A DNA stretch of 64,000 bases from Naematelia aurantialba. Its lineage: Eukaryota > Basidiomycota > Tremellomycetes > Tremellales > Naemateliaceae. The position numbers and the translations under genes are program-made. The DNA is taken from the NCBI GenBank assembly GCA_021527695.1, contig JAKFAO010000008.1:1178001-1242000 (forward strand), read 5' to 3'. A model generated the notes under the pieces. The model worked only from the letters and a program-made list of their open reading frames with translations. It had not been told where the DNA came from and searched no databases. Shown here piece by piece: positions 10,456 to 21,070 of this stretch. The number at the start of each line of letters is the position of its first letter. The stretch's first letter is position 1.

Positions 10456-13194
10456 ATGTCCTACGACTGGTTCACTCCGCATCAGGATATAAGTAACTTT
10501 CCACAGCCCAGTAGGGGTAACGTGACGGCAGCTCAATCACGACGGCCCAACAAACGCCGCCACTCGCTGACCATTGACACCGACCATATTCCTGTGAACC
10601 TTGGGTTGGTCGACAGCTCTTTCCCCGAATCAGCTTTAGAGAACTCTCCGTACCTCGTTACACCCCAGACTCAAGAGAACCCTACGATACAGTACGATGT
10701 GGACAGACGCGACTGGCAACTCGCTTCATCGATACCAGGAGAAGAAAAATATACGTCGATCCCTGTGGACGACAGGCTGTGGTTTCTACCGATTGCGGTC
10801 CCATCACCGACACCGACGGCCATTTCTGTCCAGTCGCAGTTGCATCCCCGTTACTTGGAGCTTGCAGTCGGAAGCCGCACAGATGCCGCTGAGGGTGACG
10901 CAGCGGACGAGGCCGACAACGCCGACAACCACTCGTGGGGTCAAGTGGGCACGCAAGTCCAACGAGACCTCCATCCAGTATATCCTCAACAGGGTTGGGC
11001 AGCAAATCGTCAGTGGGCTCATAGTCCCATCGAGTCTCGCTCCAGTGCTCAACAGAATGCCGTCATCGCCGAAGATCATGCATGGTATCAAGGTCCGGAC
11101 CAGTCGCAAACATATCAGTCGGCATATCCAGAGGTATACAACGAAGCCTCAAGAGCTGCTTACAATGCCTGGCGCACGGAAGTTCTGCAAGTCCTCGCAG
11201 GTCACGATGGCTCAGACATTCAAGGGATAGCCGCTACCACTCTTGGCGTCCACGGCAACCAGACCGCGCTCCCTTCCGGTGGTTACCTTGTACCCGAACT
11301 CGGGGCACAAGGTCCGCTAGAGTTCCACTCTCACCACCAGCGCGATGCCGTCCCCACCAAAGGCGCCCCTGACGCCCAGCAAGTGCCATTGAGAACCAGC
11401 CCAGATCCTCACCACACATTCAACTACGACCCGTCACAGCCTCAGACAGCTTGGGAGCCCATCGGTCACAACTCCTACCACGAACCAGGACCAGAGTCTG
11501 CTACTCAGGAGGGCAACTATCCACCCACCTATGCCAGCGAAGACCCCTACCAAGGAGCGAGGTCTCAAGAGCAAGCGGCAGGAGATCAGGCTTCCGGGGC
11601 GAATGGAAGTGCAGCATCTACATCGTACAATCTGGACCGCTACGACAGTCTGGTCCCCCTGTTTGAACAAGGCATCCACAACCAGTCTGAACAGGTGTCT
11701 ACCGGGGAAATGTCAAATGACACAACAGTAATCGGACCACCAATCGATGAGACATCACCTGAGCTGGCCTTTTTCTGGAACAACATGATGAAACATCCAG
11801 ATTTGGCTGAGCTTCCTGCAGAGCCTGACGGTGAGAGCGCAGAACCGTGGATCCAGCCGGCTAGTTCCGCTCCAGAACAAGTGACTGTATCTCCTGAAAC
11901 TTCACCACTGGACATGCCCCACTCACTCCAGCGACCTGTGGAATATCCTGCGACAGAGACCGCTTACGGCGTTCCATACCAGGATCAGATGCAACACGGT
12001 AACGTGGAACAACAGCTGTCTGGGATGTATCAAGGCTATCAAGGAGGAACTGGCTTCGGCCATGACTACCAGCGGGCACTGGTTGTGCAGCGGCATCAAA
12101 ACACGTCTGATACTGTGGGTCTGGTTCCCCCTGAGGGGTTTCCAAAATTCCGCAGCGGCGGCCCTTATCCAGACTGGGTGACACGTTACTTAACTCCTGG
12201 CTGGTTGTCGCAAACAATACATCCGACGAGCACGTCCCCTCATGGTGCCAATGACCTGGTGAACTCTCCTCTCACTCCCAAGCAGTCTATGGCCAATGAG
12301 TCTCAACCTACAGAGGACGAGGTGGCCTCAATGGGAGTGGAACGACAGGATCATATCCCCTGGCACTCTGCCCGTCATCCCCAAAGCCAGCCGCCGACTC
12401 TTCCCGACAACTTGGATTTAGAACGACCAACAGTCCGGTGCAATACTCCTACCGTACAGGACAGGCACTCGTTAGGAAATCAAGGGGCTGACAAGAAGGA
12501 AAGATCAATCGGTACGAGTAATGACCAGCGGGGTGAAGGTCGAGGACTGATGCTCTCAATGCCCCGGCGCGCCTCGTCGCCCCTCCCGTCCTGGATTGTA
12601 TCGCCGTCATTCAACCGGAAAGATTCTCGGGCGGTCGAATCCCGAAGTAGAAGCGTGGTAGAGAGCATGATTATCAAAGAGCTCTCAGACGTCGCCTTCG
12701 ACGGCTTCCGCCGTCGTCTGCTAACCCTACAGGGCCGTTTCCCGAGGTCGTACCCGGTGAAGGCCATTCAAGTGCGCTGTGCTGCTTCGACCAAGAATTC
12801 CTCCTGCCTCTTTGGGGCCGACACAGCCGTTAGGTCTCATCTAAAGGTGCTCCCTGACCCCCGGACAGTCGTCTGTGACTCGTGTGTGTCTAGTGACACT
12901 GTCTCAGGAACTGTACTGCCCAAGCGCCGACGTATGACAAGGATGGCAGGTCTCTGGGTGATCTGCACGGAAGAGATGCGCAGGTCGATTGGAGCCCTGC
13001 CTCACCTGATACATGACGTTAGGAAAATTGAAAGCTTGGGAGGTCGAGCGATCTGCCTCAATACCCTCGCACACTATACCAGGTCGTGGAAAGACGCTCG
13101 GAGACGGAGCGAGGGCTCGTTCGTTTCCAGCACTGGGTCTGGTCTGTCCAGTTCCGTCGCTAGTGAACACGGCGAGAGGACGGTGGCAGGATGA
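10456..13194 (+). CDS. Hypothetical protein, 912 aa, with C-terminal Cys-pattern domain
   Basis: Single uninterrupted reading frame, unusual here where nearly every gene is split. Function not recognised. Residues 1 to about 720 are low complexity, rich in Gln, Ser, Pro, Tyr and Asn, with a basic patch near residue 30 (RRPNKRRHS) that could be a nuclear localisation signal. The C-terminal 190 residues are different: a helix-like region followed by four cysteines spaced C-x8-C-x22-C-x2-C (residues 775, 784, 807, 810), then a basic stretch (PKRRRM) and a further helical region. The same spacing occurs in the next locus. Long disordered Q-rich tail plus a small Cys module resembles fungal regulators, so a transcription factor or nuclear adaptor is a reasonable inference, not an observation. 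Confidence 0.7.
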   Translation: MSYDWFTPHQDISNFPQPSRGNVTAAQSRRPNKRRHSLTIDTDHIPVNLGLVDSSFPESALENSPYLVTPQTQENPTIQYDVDRRDWQLASSIPGEEKYTSIPVDDRLWFLPIAVPSPTPTAISVQSQLHPRYLELAVGSRTDAAEGDAADEADNADNHSWGQVGTQVQRDLHPVYPQQGWAANRQWAHSPIESRSSAQQNAVIAEDHAWYQGPDQSQTYQSAYPEVYNEASRAAYNAWRTEVLQVLAGHDGSDIQGIAATTLGVHGNQTALPSGGYLVPELGAQGPLEFHSHHQRDAVPTKGAPDAQQVPLRTSPDPHHTFNYDPSQPQTAWEPIGHNSYHEPGPESATQEGNYPPTYASEDPYQGARSQEQAAGDQASGANGSAASTSYNLDRYDSLVPLFEQGIHNQSEQVSTGEMSNDTTVIGPPIDETSPELAFFWNNMMKHPDLAELPAEPDGESAEPWIQPASSAPEQVTVSPETSPLDMPHSLQRPVEYPATETAYGVPYQDQMQHGNVEQQLSGMYQGYQGGTGFGHDYQRALVVQRHQNTSDTVGLVPPEGFPKFRSGGPYPDWVTRYLTPGWLSQTIHPTSTSPHGANDLVNSPLTPKQSMANESQPTEDEVASMGVERQDHIPWHSARHPQSQPPTLPDNLDLERPTVRCNTPTVQDRHSLGNQGADKKERSIGTSNDQRGEGRGLMLSMPRRASSPLPSWIVSPSFNRKDSRAVESRSRSVVESMIIKELSDVAFDGFRRRLLTLQGRFPRSYPVKAIQVRCAASTKNSSCLFGADTAVRSHLKVLPDPRTVVCDSCVSSDTVSGTVLPKRRRMTRMAGLWVICTEEMRRSIGALPHLIHDVRKIESLGGRAICLNTLAHYTRSWKDARRRSEGSFVSSTGSGLSSSVASEHGERTVAG

Positions 13195-13975
13195 GGGTTA
13201 GTCGTGGCCACTTGTGGAAGGCCGTGGTACGCTGGCTATGCATACGTTGACAGGTTTGCCACCGGGACTGGAGTGTAACGAGACGTCATGCAGTAGTTCG
13301 GTTCGGGCCTTCCCCCGTTCCGGCTTCTGGCCTTCCCCTCCTTCTCCCACGCCACTGTGGAGCACGTTACAGAAAGGATGCAGCTGTGTATTGGGTGTTC
13401 AGCATGCATTGATGTGCAAGCCCCGCTGGGTGCTCCCTGGTCACCCAAGCATTGCATGATCAAAGCGGGATGCTATGTCCGTGCGCTCGCCGAATTCGGG
13501 ATTAAGTGATTGCTTTGGCAATTTGAAGAGCGTTACGGAGAAGTAACAAAGCCGAGCAAGTCAAGTGGTGTATTGTGCTGCGTCAGGCTTCCTTCCATAT
13601 TGCCTTCATCTATGCTCCAAGCACATCATGTCCACTATTCAACGATCCGAAGTCCACTATTCAGCGATCCGAAGACCTCTGTACACTGGGCGTCTTGCGC
13701 GATCTCATTTTGCTCGGCCGTCTTAACTGTCTAAATGATCTGGACACCAAAGCATTTCCGGATGGCTTCCCCGGAACTCGTCGTTGGAACAGAAGGGTGT
13801 GTCCACAAGGGAGTTACGCAACTTGCCTTCCACTTGACTAGGAGGGGTTTCGCGCTGAGAAGAGGCTGAAGGTGGGCAAGGAGCGTAGCTGCAAGGAAAG
13901 CTGTTTGGCTCTCCAAGCTCAGTGCTTTTCTATTCCTGATCACGCGCATAGCACATATACTGACTCATTCGCACG
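13195..13975. other. intergenic
   Basis: Spacer between the two Cys-pattern loci. It includes a short direct duplication near 13632-13675 (two copies of a TCCACTATTCA-GCGATCCGAAG type unit). Nothing else seen. Confidence 0.5.
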
Positions 13976-15593
13976 ATGGACGGGGCAAGACGCCATTGGG
14001 TACGAGCTACCGGGGATTTACTAAGCAGCTGTTCTAGTCAGAATCTAGCATCTCAAACAGAAGGCAACATTTCCCAGTGCGCAACGAGATCTGCTTCCTC
14101 TTGGGAGCTGTACCATCCCTCTGTGACTTGCGTTGATCAGTATGTGGAAGGTAGTTTTTCAAGCCAGGGCGTCGAGAGCCGTCGGCGTCCCTATACCTTC
14201 CTTGGGACAAAGCAGCCCCAACACTACAAGAACCACAACCTGGGGGAAACTCCGATGGCCACAAAAGACGACACTGCAATCAACTCCGCCGTCGGCCAGA
14301 TGAGGAGCACCTCGGGAATAGAACAGTTCGCGGAAACGGCAGATTCCTCTCTCGATCTACCAAAGTTAGCCCCTGTTAGCTATGCGGAAGCGATTCATAC
14401 TACCTTGCCACCACTAGGGCCACTGCTTCAGTATGGGAAGTCCTTTGTCGACACAGACACAGACACCGCTCGGTTGGGGAGCCCACGAGAAGAGTACCGG
14501 AATGGCGACGCTTCTCTCTACAACTCTCCCAATGTCGAGCCGGAAATTTCGCGAGGCTACGACACCGTCGATACGGCCTTCACGCGGCCTGAACGTCTCA
14601 GGCCGCTTTCCTCGCCAAGTCTCATGGAGACCCGTCAAGAACAGGGGCCGATACCGTCCCGCACCGGCGACGGTGACGGCGATCTGTCATGGAATCCATC
14701 GCACTTCCCCTTTTAGGATATATCGTCTAAGGGAACCCGTATCGCCCCGAACGTGCCCCGTCCCTTAGTAATCCATTCGATGAGTCCCTGTAGGGTGACG
14801 TAGTCCCTCGTATATAGCAGATCAACTCTGTCTCGATATCCTCATCGAATGTATTGCATCTCATCTCAAGTATACATCCGTTCTATATAGAAACCGTTCG
14901 TCCACGCCAGGTATACCACCGCCGTAACCCGTACCACAGCCCGTGACACGATCCCACATCAGAAGTCACCATCACCGAGCGGTCCGTCCGGCCACCAGTA
15001 GTGCTCAGTTGTGGTCTCACCTGGTCGGGTCGTCGTCTGGTTTTCGCTTGTTCTGCAAGGGGAGACGCGTGTACTTGTCCGTCCTCTAAACTAAGCGAGA
15101 GACCTCGCCGATTCAATCTGGACCCCGACACCCATATTACAGTATGTGGGCCATGTGGATTGTCTTTGGAACAACAAGGGGGACTCATCAAAAAGGGGCA
15201 GGGCCAATCAGATATGTGGGAGTACCACGGTAAGCGCGTCGTCCTTGCTTGCGATTGCAAAATCGACAGGACAAGCCGGGTGCATCCTATCTTGAGGTTC
15301 AGGAAGGTACCAGGAGAGGATACAATGCAATGCAGGACATCTGTGCTTGCTCGCGAGAGGGCGCTGAGGCTGGAGACGCAGTGCTACATATTCGGGGAGA
15401 GCTAGAGCGAATGATGCATATCAGGAACTTGTGGACAACTTCGAGGAAGCGGCCAGGAAATGTACCAGTTCCAGACAGCACAGCGACAGGTGAAAACTCA
15501 CGCTGCTACTCCCCCGATAGGGAAGAAGCCGTCCGTGGGAATTTAGATGGTACAGTAGAAATGATACCCGAACGAGCGGAAACTTTGAGCTGA
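13976..15593 (+). CDS. Hypothetical protein with the same Cys-pattern domain (tentative model, possibly degenerate)
   Basis: Tentative three-exon model 13976-14672, 14963-15229, 15307-15593 (416 aa, in frame). The N-terminal exon is Ser/Pro/Thr-rich. The second exon carries C-x8-C-x22-C-x2-C (cysteines encoded at 15049, 15076, 15145, 15154), identical in spacing to the 912-aa neighbour, including a shared D-P before the third Cys. The third exon follows a plausible GTAAGC donor and has a second short match (x-I-C-x) to the neighbour. The large first intron (290 nt, weak GTGACG donor) is uncertain: the first ORF otherwise ends with TAG at 14716. So the locus could be one gene, two genes, or a decaying duplicate. 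Function unknown. Confidence 0.35.
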
Positions 15594-15842
15594 GGAATGG
15601 TGGGAAGAAGTCAGAGCAGGCTAGCTGCAGTGGAATGATCAGAAAGAGGAAGACCAGGCATGTTGAGTTTGACTTTGTGATGATAGGCGTATGATAGGCG
15701 TCCATACGCAATGATCTTCGTTGGACAGTAGCGCCCTGGACCTCTCTTAGCAACATTACTCGGAACCCCCACTTAAGCTCAAGCGACTAGGAGCCCAGCG
15801 ACCAGCAAGGTATGCGATCCTTGTTATGCATTCACAGCCATC

Positions 15843-16812
15843 ATGACAACAGCTCCTCGGCCTAGTACGTGCCTTTGCATCCTGTATCTGAACGTAGCCG
15901 CACATACAACTGACAGTGCTCAGTCCCGCGCGACGGCCGGCTCATCTCGCTCATCCTCGCCTCGAAAGGTATCGAAGACGCCGACGAACGAGTGATCCAC
16001 CAACTCCTCGACTTTGCGTATCGTACGTCCTGTCTGTCTTGTATCCACATCTATCCCATGTACATTGCTCGGCGTGCATGAGTGTAGTCTTGCGGGATGG
16101 GCGTAGTCGCACAAGATGGGTGTAGTCTTGCAAGATGCGTGTAGCCTTGCAAGATGGGTGTAGCCTTGCAAGATGGGTGTAGCCTTGCAAGATGGGCGTA
16201 GCCTTGCAAGATGGGCGTAGTCTTGCAAGATGGGTGTAGTCGCGCAAGATGGGTGACCTGGACTCATGTGTCCGTAGGCTACACCGCAGACGTATTGCAA
16301 TCCGCTCAATCACTGGCGGATCATGCCGCTCGTCCGGGCGCTCCAAAGATAGAGGCAGAGGATATCGAGCTCGCTATCGATCTGCGCAAGCGATCAGAGT
16401 TCTTTGAGCCTCCACCACGAGACGTAAGCTTGTTGGTGTGGCCCTTGATACTCCCCGCTGACATTGTCAGTACCTCGCAACACTAGCCCACGACCTCAAT
16501 TCTCAACCTCTTCCGATGCTTCCCGAGACCTTTGACATCCTTCGCCTACCGCCGCCTCATCAGCGCCTCACCGAAGTCAACTTTGACATTGTCCCCGACC
16601 CGGCTCTGGTGCTTGAAGACGATGAGGGTGAAGCAGGTAGCAGTGAGGATGAGGACGACGAGGAAGAAGATGACGAAGACGAGGCTCGTACGGACGATGG
16701 AGAGAGAGTGAATGGTGGTGCAGCGTCAGACGATGCCGCCGGCAGCGATGATGAGATGGAAGCCGTTCCAATCGCGGCCCCAGTCCGTATAGAGGAAGAC
16801 TATGACGACTGA
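15843..16812 (+). CDS. TAF9: TFIID/SAGA subunit TAF9
   Basis: Histone-fold subunit of the general transcription factor TFIID and of SAGA, pairing with TAF6. Exons 15843-15864, 15924-16022, 16278-16423, 16471-16812; 202 aa. The join gives the canonical N-terminal fold: PRDGRLISLILASKGI, then DERVIHQLLDFAYRYT and the following helices up to DIELAIDLR, then the conserved SQPLPMLPETF loop. The C-terminal 65 residues are a highly acidic Glu/Asp tail. First exon is only 22 nt. The second intron (255 nt, four to five times the usual length) contains a 19-bp tandem repeat. Stop lies 322 bp from the convergent RabGAP gene. Confidence 0.93.
16083..16253. repeat. 19-bp minisatellite inside TAF9 intron 2
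   Basis: Nine head-to-tail copies of a 19-bp unit (consensus TGTAGYCTTGCAAGATGGG), with few mismatches, wholly inside the intron 16023-16277. Flanking introns lack it. Copy edges are 16083, 16102, 16121, 16140, 16159, 16178, 16197, 16216 and 16235. Confidence 0.97.
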
Positions 16813-17134
16813 TAGATCGCTTCCGCGGTGCTTGGCGAGAGATGGTGGCGTGAATCTGTTGTATGTGTACAATCATGGTACGATGCACATGCGGTGCCAA
16901 CTGTACCCCGCGACTATATGAACTGCGAAGTGAGTATGCAAATGCTATGCGGAGCCGCTGATAGTTGTACAACTGCTGCCTCTCTCTAAATGTCAATTCC
17001 CGCCCGACCCAGAACGCGCAGGGGGGAGACTCCCTGCCGACATCCTCGAATGTGCCGACATTGCGTCCTCCTGCTGATGCACCTGCTCGGCATACCTGGG
17101 ATGTCAATTTGGCTAGTCATCCCGAACAGCGAGC
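16813..17134. other. intergenic, convergent 3' ends
   Basis: Shared 3' region of TAF9 and the RabGAP gene. No ORF or structure supported. Confidence 0.5.
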
Positions 17135-19530
17135 TCACAGCATCTTGTATCTGACAAGCTCATTCTCCGTCTCCTCCTTCTCAATCTTGGCCATGACAAG
17201 CTGGCGCACCATCATGACATGCTCGTTGTTCATTGTCGCCAACGAAGCTTCAAGCTGTTTGCTGTAGGTTGTCAGCATCTATTCAAATGGTATCACTGGG
17301 ACGTACACCTGTTGCGACAACGCGCGATTTATATTCCTCAATGAGTCTAATTCGAGGGCATGGCGATTCTGGGAACGTTGGTACTCGTTGTATTCACTCT
17401 CGTAGGAATCCAAAGTGAACGGTGTTCTACAGGTCAGTAGAGAACGCTCAACGAACTCACATTCGGATCTGATATGCATCTCTGACAAATTCGTTGGCGA
17501 GCCATTCGCCCTCGCCGAAATCTGAATCGCTCGGCTTCGGCTCCTGCGTTCGGTATACTTCATAGATGTCGCATTGCAAATAACTCAGGATCTGCTCAAA
17601 TTCCAGCAGCAGCAGCTTGGCTTCTGACTTTTGCAGCAGAGCAAGGGCAAAGCGGAAGATCGCTTCGATACCCTCAGCAAAGACGATATCGAGCACTCGA
17701 TAGACTAGAGATAGTGGGAAGCTGCTATATGAGTGGTCGTCTCGTAGGAATGACTCACCGATACGAGAACAGAGTCATGAACCACTGACTCGCGTACATG
17801 CTACTCTTCACGCCCTTGCGCGTGAGGTGCTGATGCAAGAGCGGCAAGGTCTCTTCGACCAGGCGATCAAATTGATAGAGGCGAAGCTGCAAACCAGGCA
17901 TATCCGCAAGGAAGTGAGATCGGAGATTATAAGAATCCATCAAACGGACCAGGACGCAGAATGCTTCTTCATCAGGCATCTGTACTATTAGTAAGGCAAG
18001 TCGGGATACTTTTACTCACGTTCAGAAGGAGAGCCGCGACAATGAAAGCCAGACCCTGAGTGTACCCGACTTCCTGGTCGTAGCTGTATATTCAACAAAC
18101 GATTTGAGACATCTTCGGGAAACACTCACAGACTGAACGCCTTGACAACCATGAATAGGCTCTCCTGACCCACCCCACCCCCCTCTTGGAAGAATTTGTG
18201 GGACGGAAAAGTTCGGCTCAGATCCTTGATAATTGCTTTTTCATGGGGGGACGTCATCTTCAACAGAGCCTTGTATTCATCCTCAAGTTCTGCTGACTTT
18301 GAGGAGGACATGAGTTGCCAGATGGCACCCCTTGATATATCAGTGCATGCTCATTTGCCTGGCATATGATACTCACCGAATAACCGCTGGAATTCCCTGC
18401 TGGATCGCTTTCGAGAGATCCTTCGGTCGCGTCCGCGCTACCTCCTCATAGTCCTGCACCACAGCTCCCCAGAACACCCAATCTACCGGCTCTTCGTTTG
18501 GGTTGACCGAATTTTCGGCCATTTCTTCCTGATCCACAACTGTCTGGTGCTTCGCTCGTTCGCGTCGCATTTCCCTTGCGGCTCCCTCCATTTCGCCGCG
18601 AACACGCTCGAACCCTTCGCGCAGTTTATCGCCCCCACCACCTTCGCGACTGATACGGCGATCACGAGAAGCGAGTGTCGAGTCAAAGCGACGGGAGAGG
18701 AATTCGGTGGAATGGTCAGCAGTACTGGAAGTAGGAGCTTTCCAGTGGCTTGGAGGAGTAGTGGAGCGGAAAAGTGCCGATGGGGAAGGTACACGACCAG
18801 GCGTGGGAGACGATGATGAGGCAGAGCGTGAGAGCAGGTTCGTTACGGTCGATTTCCATCCTCCTTGCACTGGCGTCGGAGCTGACTTTGCGTCCAGCCT
18901 ATTTGAGGGTTCGACGGAGACTCCAGATGATCCCGGAAAGCCGAACCCGAGGGCTGAAGTGAATATCGATTTGCTTGCAGACCTATCGACTGAGGGTGGC
19001 GTGACAACTGGTTGAGGGAGTTCTGTGGACAAGTCGCTAGGCGGTGGTGGAAGAGGAGAGAGGGAGTAACTTCGAGGCTCCTTCGGTGTCACTTGCTCAG
19101 TGACGGGAGCGACTGAGAGCGGAACATCCGAGAATGACTCCATAGTGCCTGCATGATCGGTACGAGGGGTGGAGAGGTCCACTTGCGAAGGAGACGATGG
19201 AAGCGTTTCTTCCCCTTGCCAAGGAGAATCGTGCAAAATCGCCTTGCCTGAAGGTGAAGCTGAGCTCTGACCCCCCTTGACGTCGAGAGCCAATCTGCCT
19301 TTCGACGAGCTGGCTGAAATAGATCTAAATGATGTGGATGGGCTGAGTTTTACTCTCTCAGGAGTATGCGTCGTCTTGGACGATCCGGTCCCCTCGAACA
19401 GTGCTGCCTTTGCTCGCACGCTCTGCGACGGCGGTGAAACGATCGCCGGAGGCTCACGGATGTCCACGTTGGACATTTCGAGCTCCCGGCCCTCGAATGC
19501 CTTGAGATCAGGCGAGGACTTGGTTGACAT
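17135..19530 (-). CDS. GYP5: TBC-domain Rab GTPase-activating protein (Gyp5/EVI5 type)
   Basis: Stimulates GTP hydrolysis by a Rab GTPase in ER-Golgi or exocytic traffic. Exons (minus): 19530-18377, 18330-18130, 18083-18020, 17979-17759, 17721-17461, 17426-17307, 17261-17135; 715 aa. First 330 residues are Ser/Pro-rich and probably disordered. The TBC domain follows: GIPAVIRGAIWQLM, the arginine finger in IIKDLSRTFPSH, the glutamine finger in GYTQGLAF, then the helical second half (GVKSSMYASQWFMTLFSY). The last 90 residues form a coiled coil (LDSLRNINRALSQQVKQLEASLATM). All splice sites are GT-AG. Layout N-tail, TBC, coiled coil is that of Gyp5/Gyl1 and EVI5; Gyp5 is the preferred name by analogy only. 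Confidence 0.92.
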
Positions 19531-19759
19531 CGTGTTGAGTCATAAGATCGTAGTCGGCAAGAACAAGTAGTAGGAACCGAGGGAAGGAAGGAAGGAAAGA
19601 CGGAAGGAAGGAAAGACGGAAGGTGACTCTCACCACAGCTGAGACGCGGAAGATCGCGTTTCAGACACCACGTGGTTCAAGCACGGAACCAATTTTTTGA
19701 TTTTTGAAACCACCCCTTCGACGCTGCGAATCGTCTCTGTGGCCTCTTTACTGAACAAC
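19531..19759. promoter_or_regulatory. divergent promoter GYP5/RPA34 with GGAA repeats
   Basis: The 229-bp head-to-head spacer has GGAAGGAAGGAAAGAC units in near-perfect copies at about 19582-19622. Purine-rich simple repeats in a bidirectional promoter; no binding factor inferred. Confidence 0.5.
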
Positions 19760-20979
19760 ATGTCGTCTGAAGCGGGCCCTTCCAAGATCAAACAGGTCAA
19801 ATCCAAGTCCAAGGCCGTGCCGGCTCCTTCGCCGCCACCGCCTGCGCCATTATCCAAGGAGACAGTAGACGATTCAGATGAGGACATGAGCGACGACTCC
19901 GACGTTGAAGCGTCGAGCGACGACTCGGCAGACAGCGAGGGTGATCTGGAAGCCGTGCAACCCAAGAGAAAGTCGGTTGGTGCACCTCTGCCTACGGCGC
20001 GTGGTAACGTCAAGAGTCTACCGTGAGTGTTTCGTAGATGGCAGCACATCCCGCTCCAAGGCTGATAGGGCAAGACGGTTCGTGCCCCCTCCAGGCCTGA
20101 ATCCAGTGACAGTAACGACAACGTATAAAGACTCGCCCTTTGAGTATGATCGGCTCGCAGCAGATCCTTCGCTCGAACTTTGGGCCATCCGCCTTCCATC
20201 TGATGTATGTCTGAGATACTGGCCAAAGTCCAGACGTTCCATGACCGCTATGACTGACGCACAGACAGTTCAAACCCACTCGTCTTTCCTCCTTGTCGCT
20301 CTCGGATCCCTCAAGCACATTTCGTGGGACTCTGCAAACGCGGCATGCCACATATGATCTCGTTCCTGCTGGGGTGTCGGGCCCGACGTCGCACGCAGTT
20401 GTGGATACCGAGGGTCGGCAACCAACCGCTGGCCCGGGGCTCGTCGACTCCTTGACGATGCGAGACGAGGGAATGAGGATAGAGGGTGGATCAGAGATGG
20501 GCGGCGGCATGAGGCTGATGATTCCTCGTGTCAGTGCAGGTTGGAAGCTGCATGTCGGTACGTTTACGGCGGATTGGCTGTCAACCCGTCATCATTGCTG
20601 CCAAACTGATGGGTGGTGCAAAGCTCCGATTCCAATCAAGCGGCACCTCCTCCTAACCCCTCGTATACCAGACGCCATCGAGCCAGTAGAAGACGAACGG
20701 CCGCTTCCTTCGTTTCTCGCCAACACAGCTCCAGAACCCACTATAATTGGCATGGACGGCCCTTTGCCATCCAAGCGGACCCAACCCACCCATTTGCTCA
20801 AATTTCGAAACCGCGCATTCGGCTTTGACACACCGGGACCACTCGGAAACAACAACTCGGTTGAACCCATAGCATCCGACAGGCACAAGCGCAAATCCGA
20901 GACGGCCAAAGCTTCGCCAAAGAAACGCAAAACAGAGAACAGCATCACTTCGGACAAGAAGAAGAAGGTCAAAGCCTGA
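19760..20979 (+). CDS. RPA34: RNA polymerase I subunit RPA34-like (A34.5 family)
   Basis: Likely subunit of the RPA49/RPA34 heterodimer of nucleolar RNA polymerase I. Exons 19760-20022, 20075-20204, 20269-20557, 20624-20979; 345 aa. After an acidic Ser/Asp-rich N-terminus, the family core begins at RFVPPPGLNPV, with FEYDRLAADPSLELWAIRLP, the signature start of the A34.5 dimerisation fold, then short strands. The C-terminus is a Lys-rich tail (PKKRK, DKKKKVKA), as in yeast Rpa34. Sequence conservation in this family is weak, so the assignment rests on the motif plus the Lys tail. It starts head to head with the RabGAP gene and ends 91 bp from the EME1 stop. Confidence 0.75.
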
Positions 20980-21070
20980 CATCGGCATTAGATACAATTG
21001 CGCGCCTGATGTATACATATGCTGGGTATGCTATGTTGTGTCCTGTATTCAAGACCCAAGTTGTCTCATC

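Noticed and set aside
16083..16253. Regular repeats considered as a CRISPR array
   Set aside because: Units are directly adjacent with no unique spacers, in a eukaryotic intron; this is a minisatellite.
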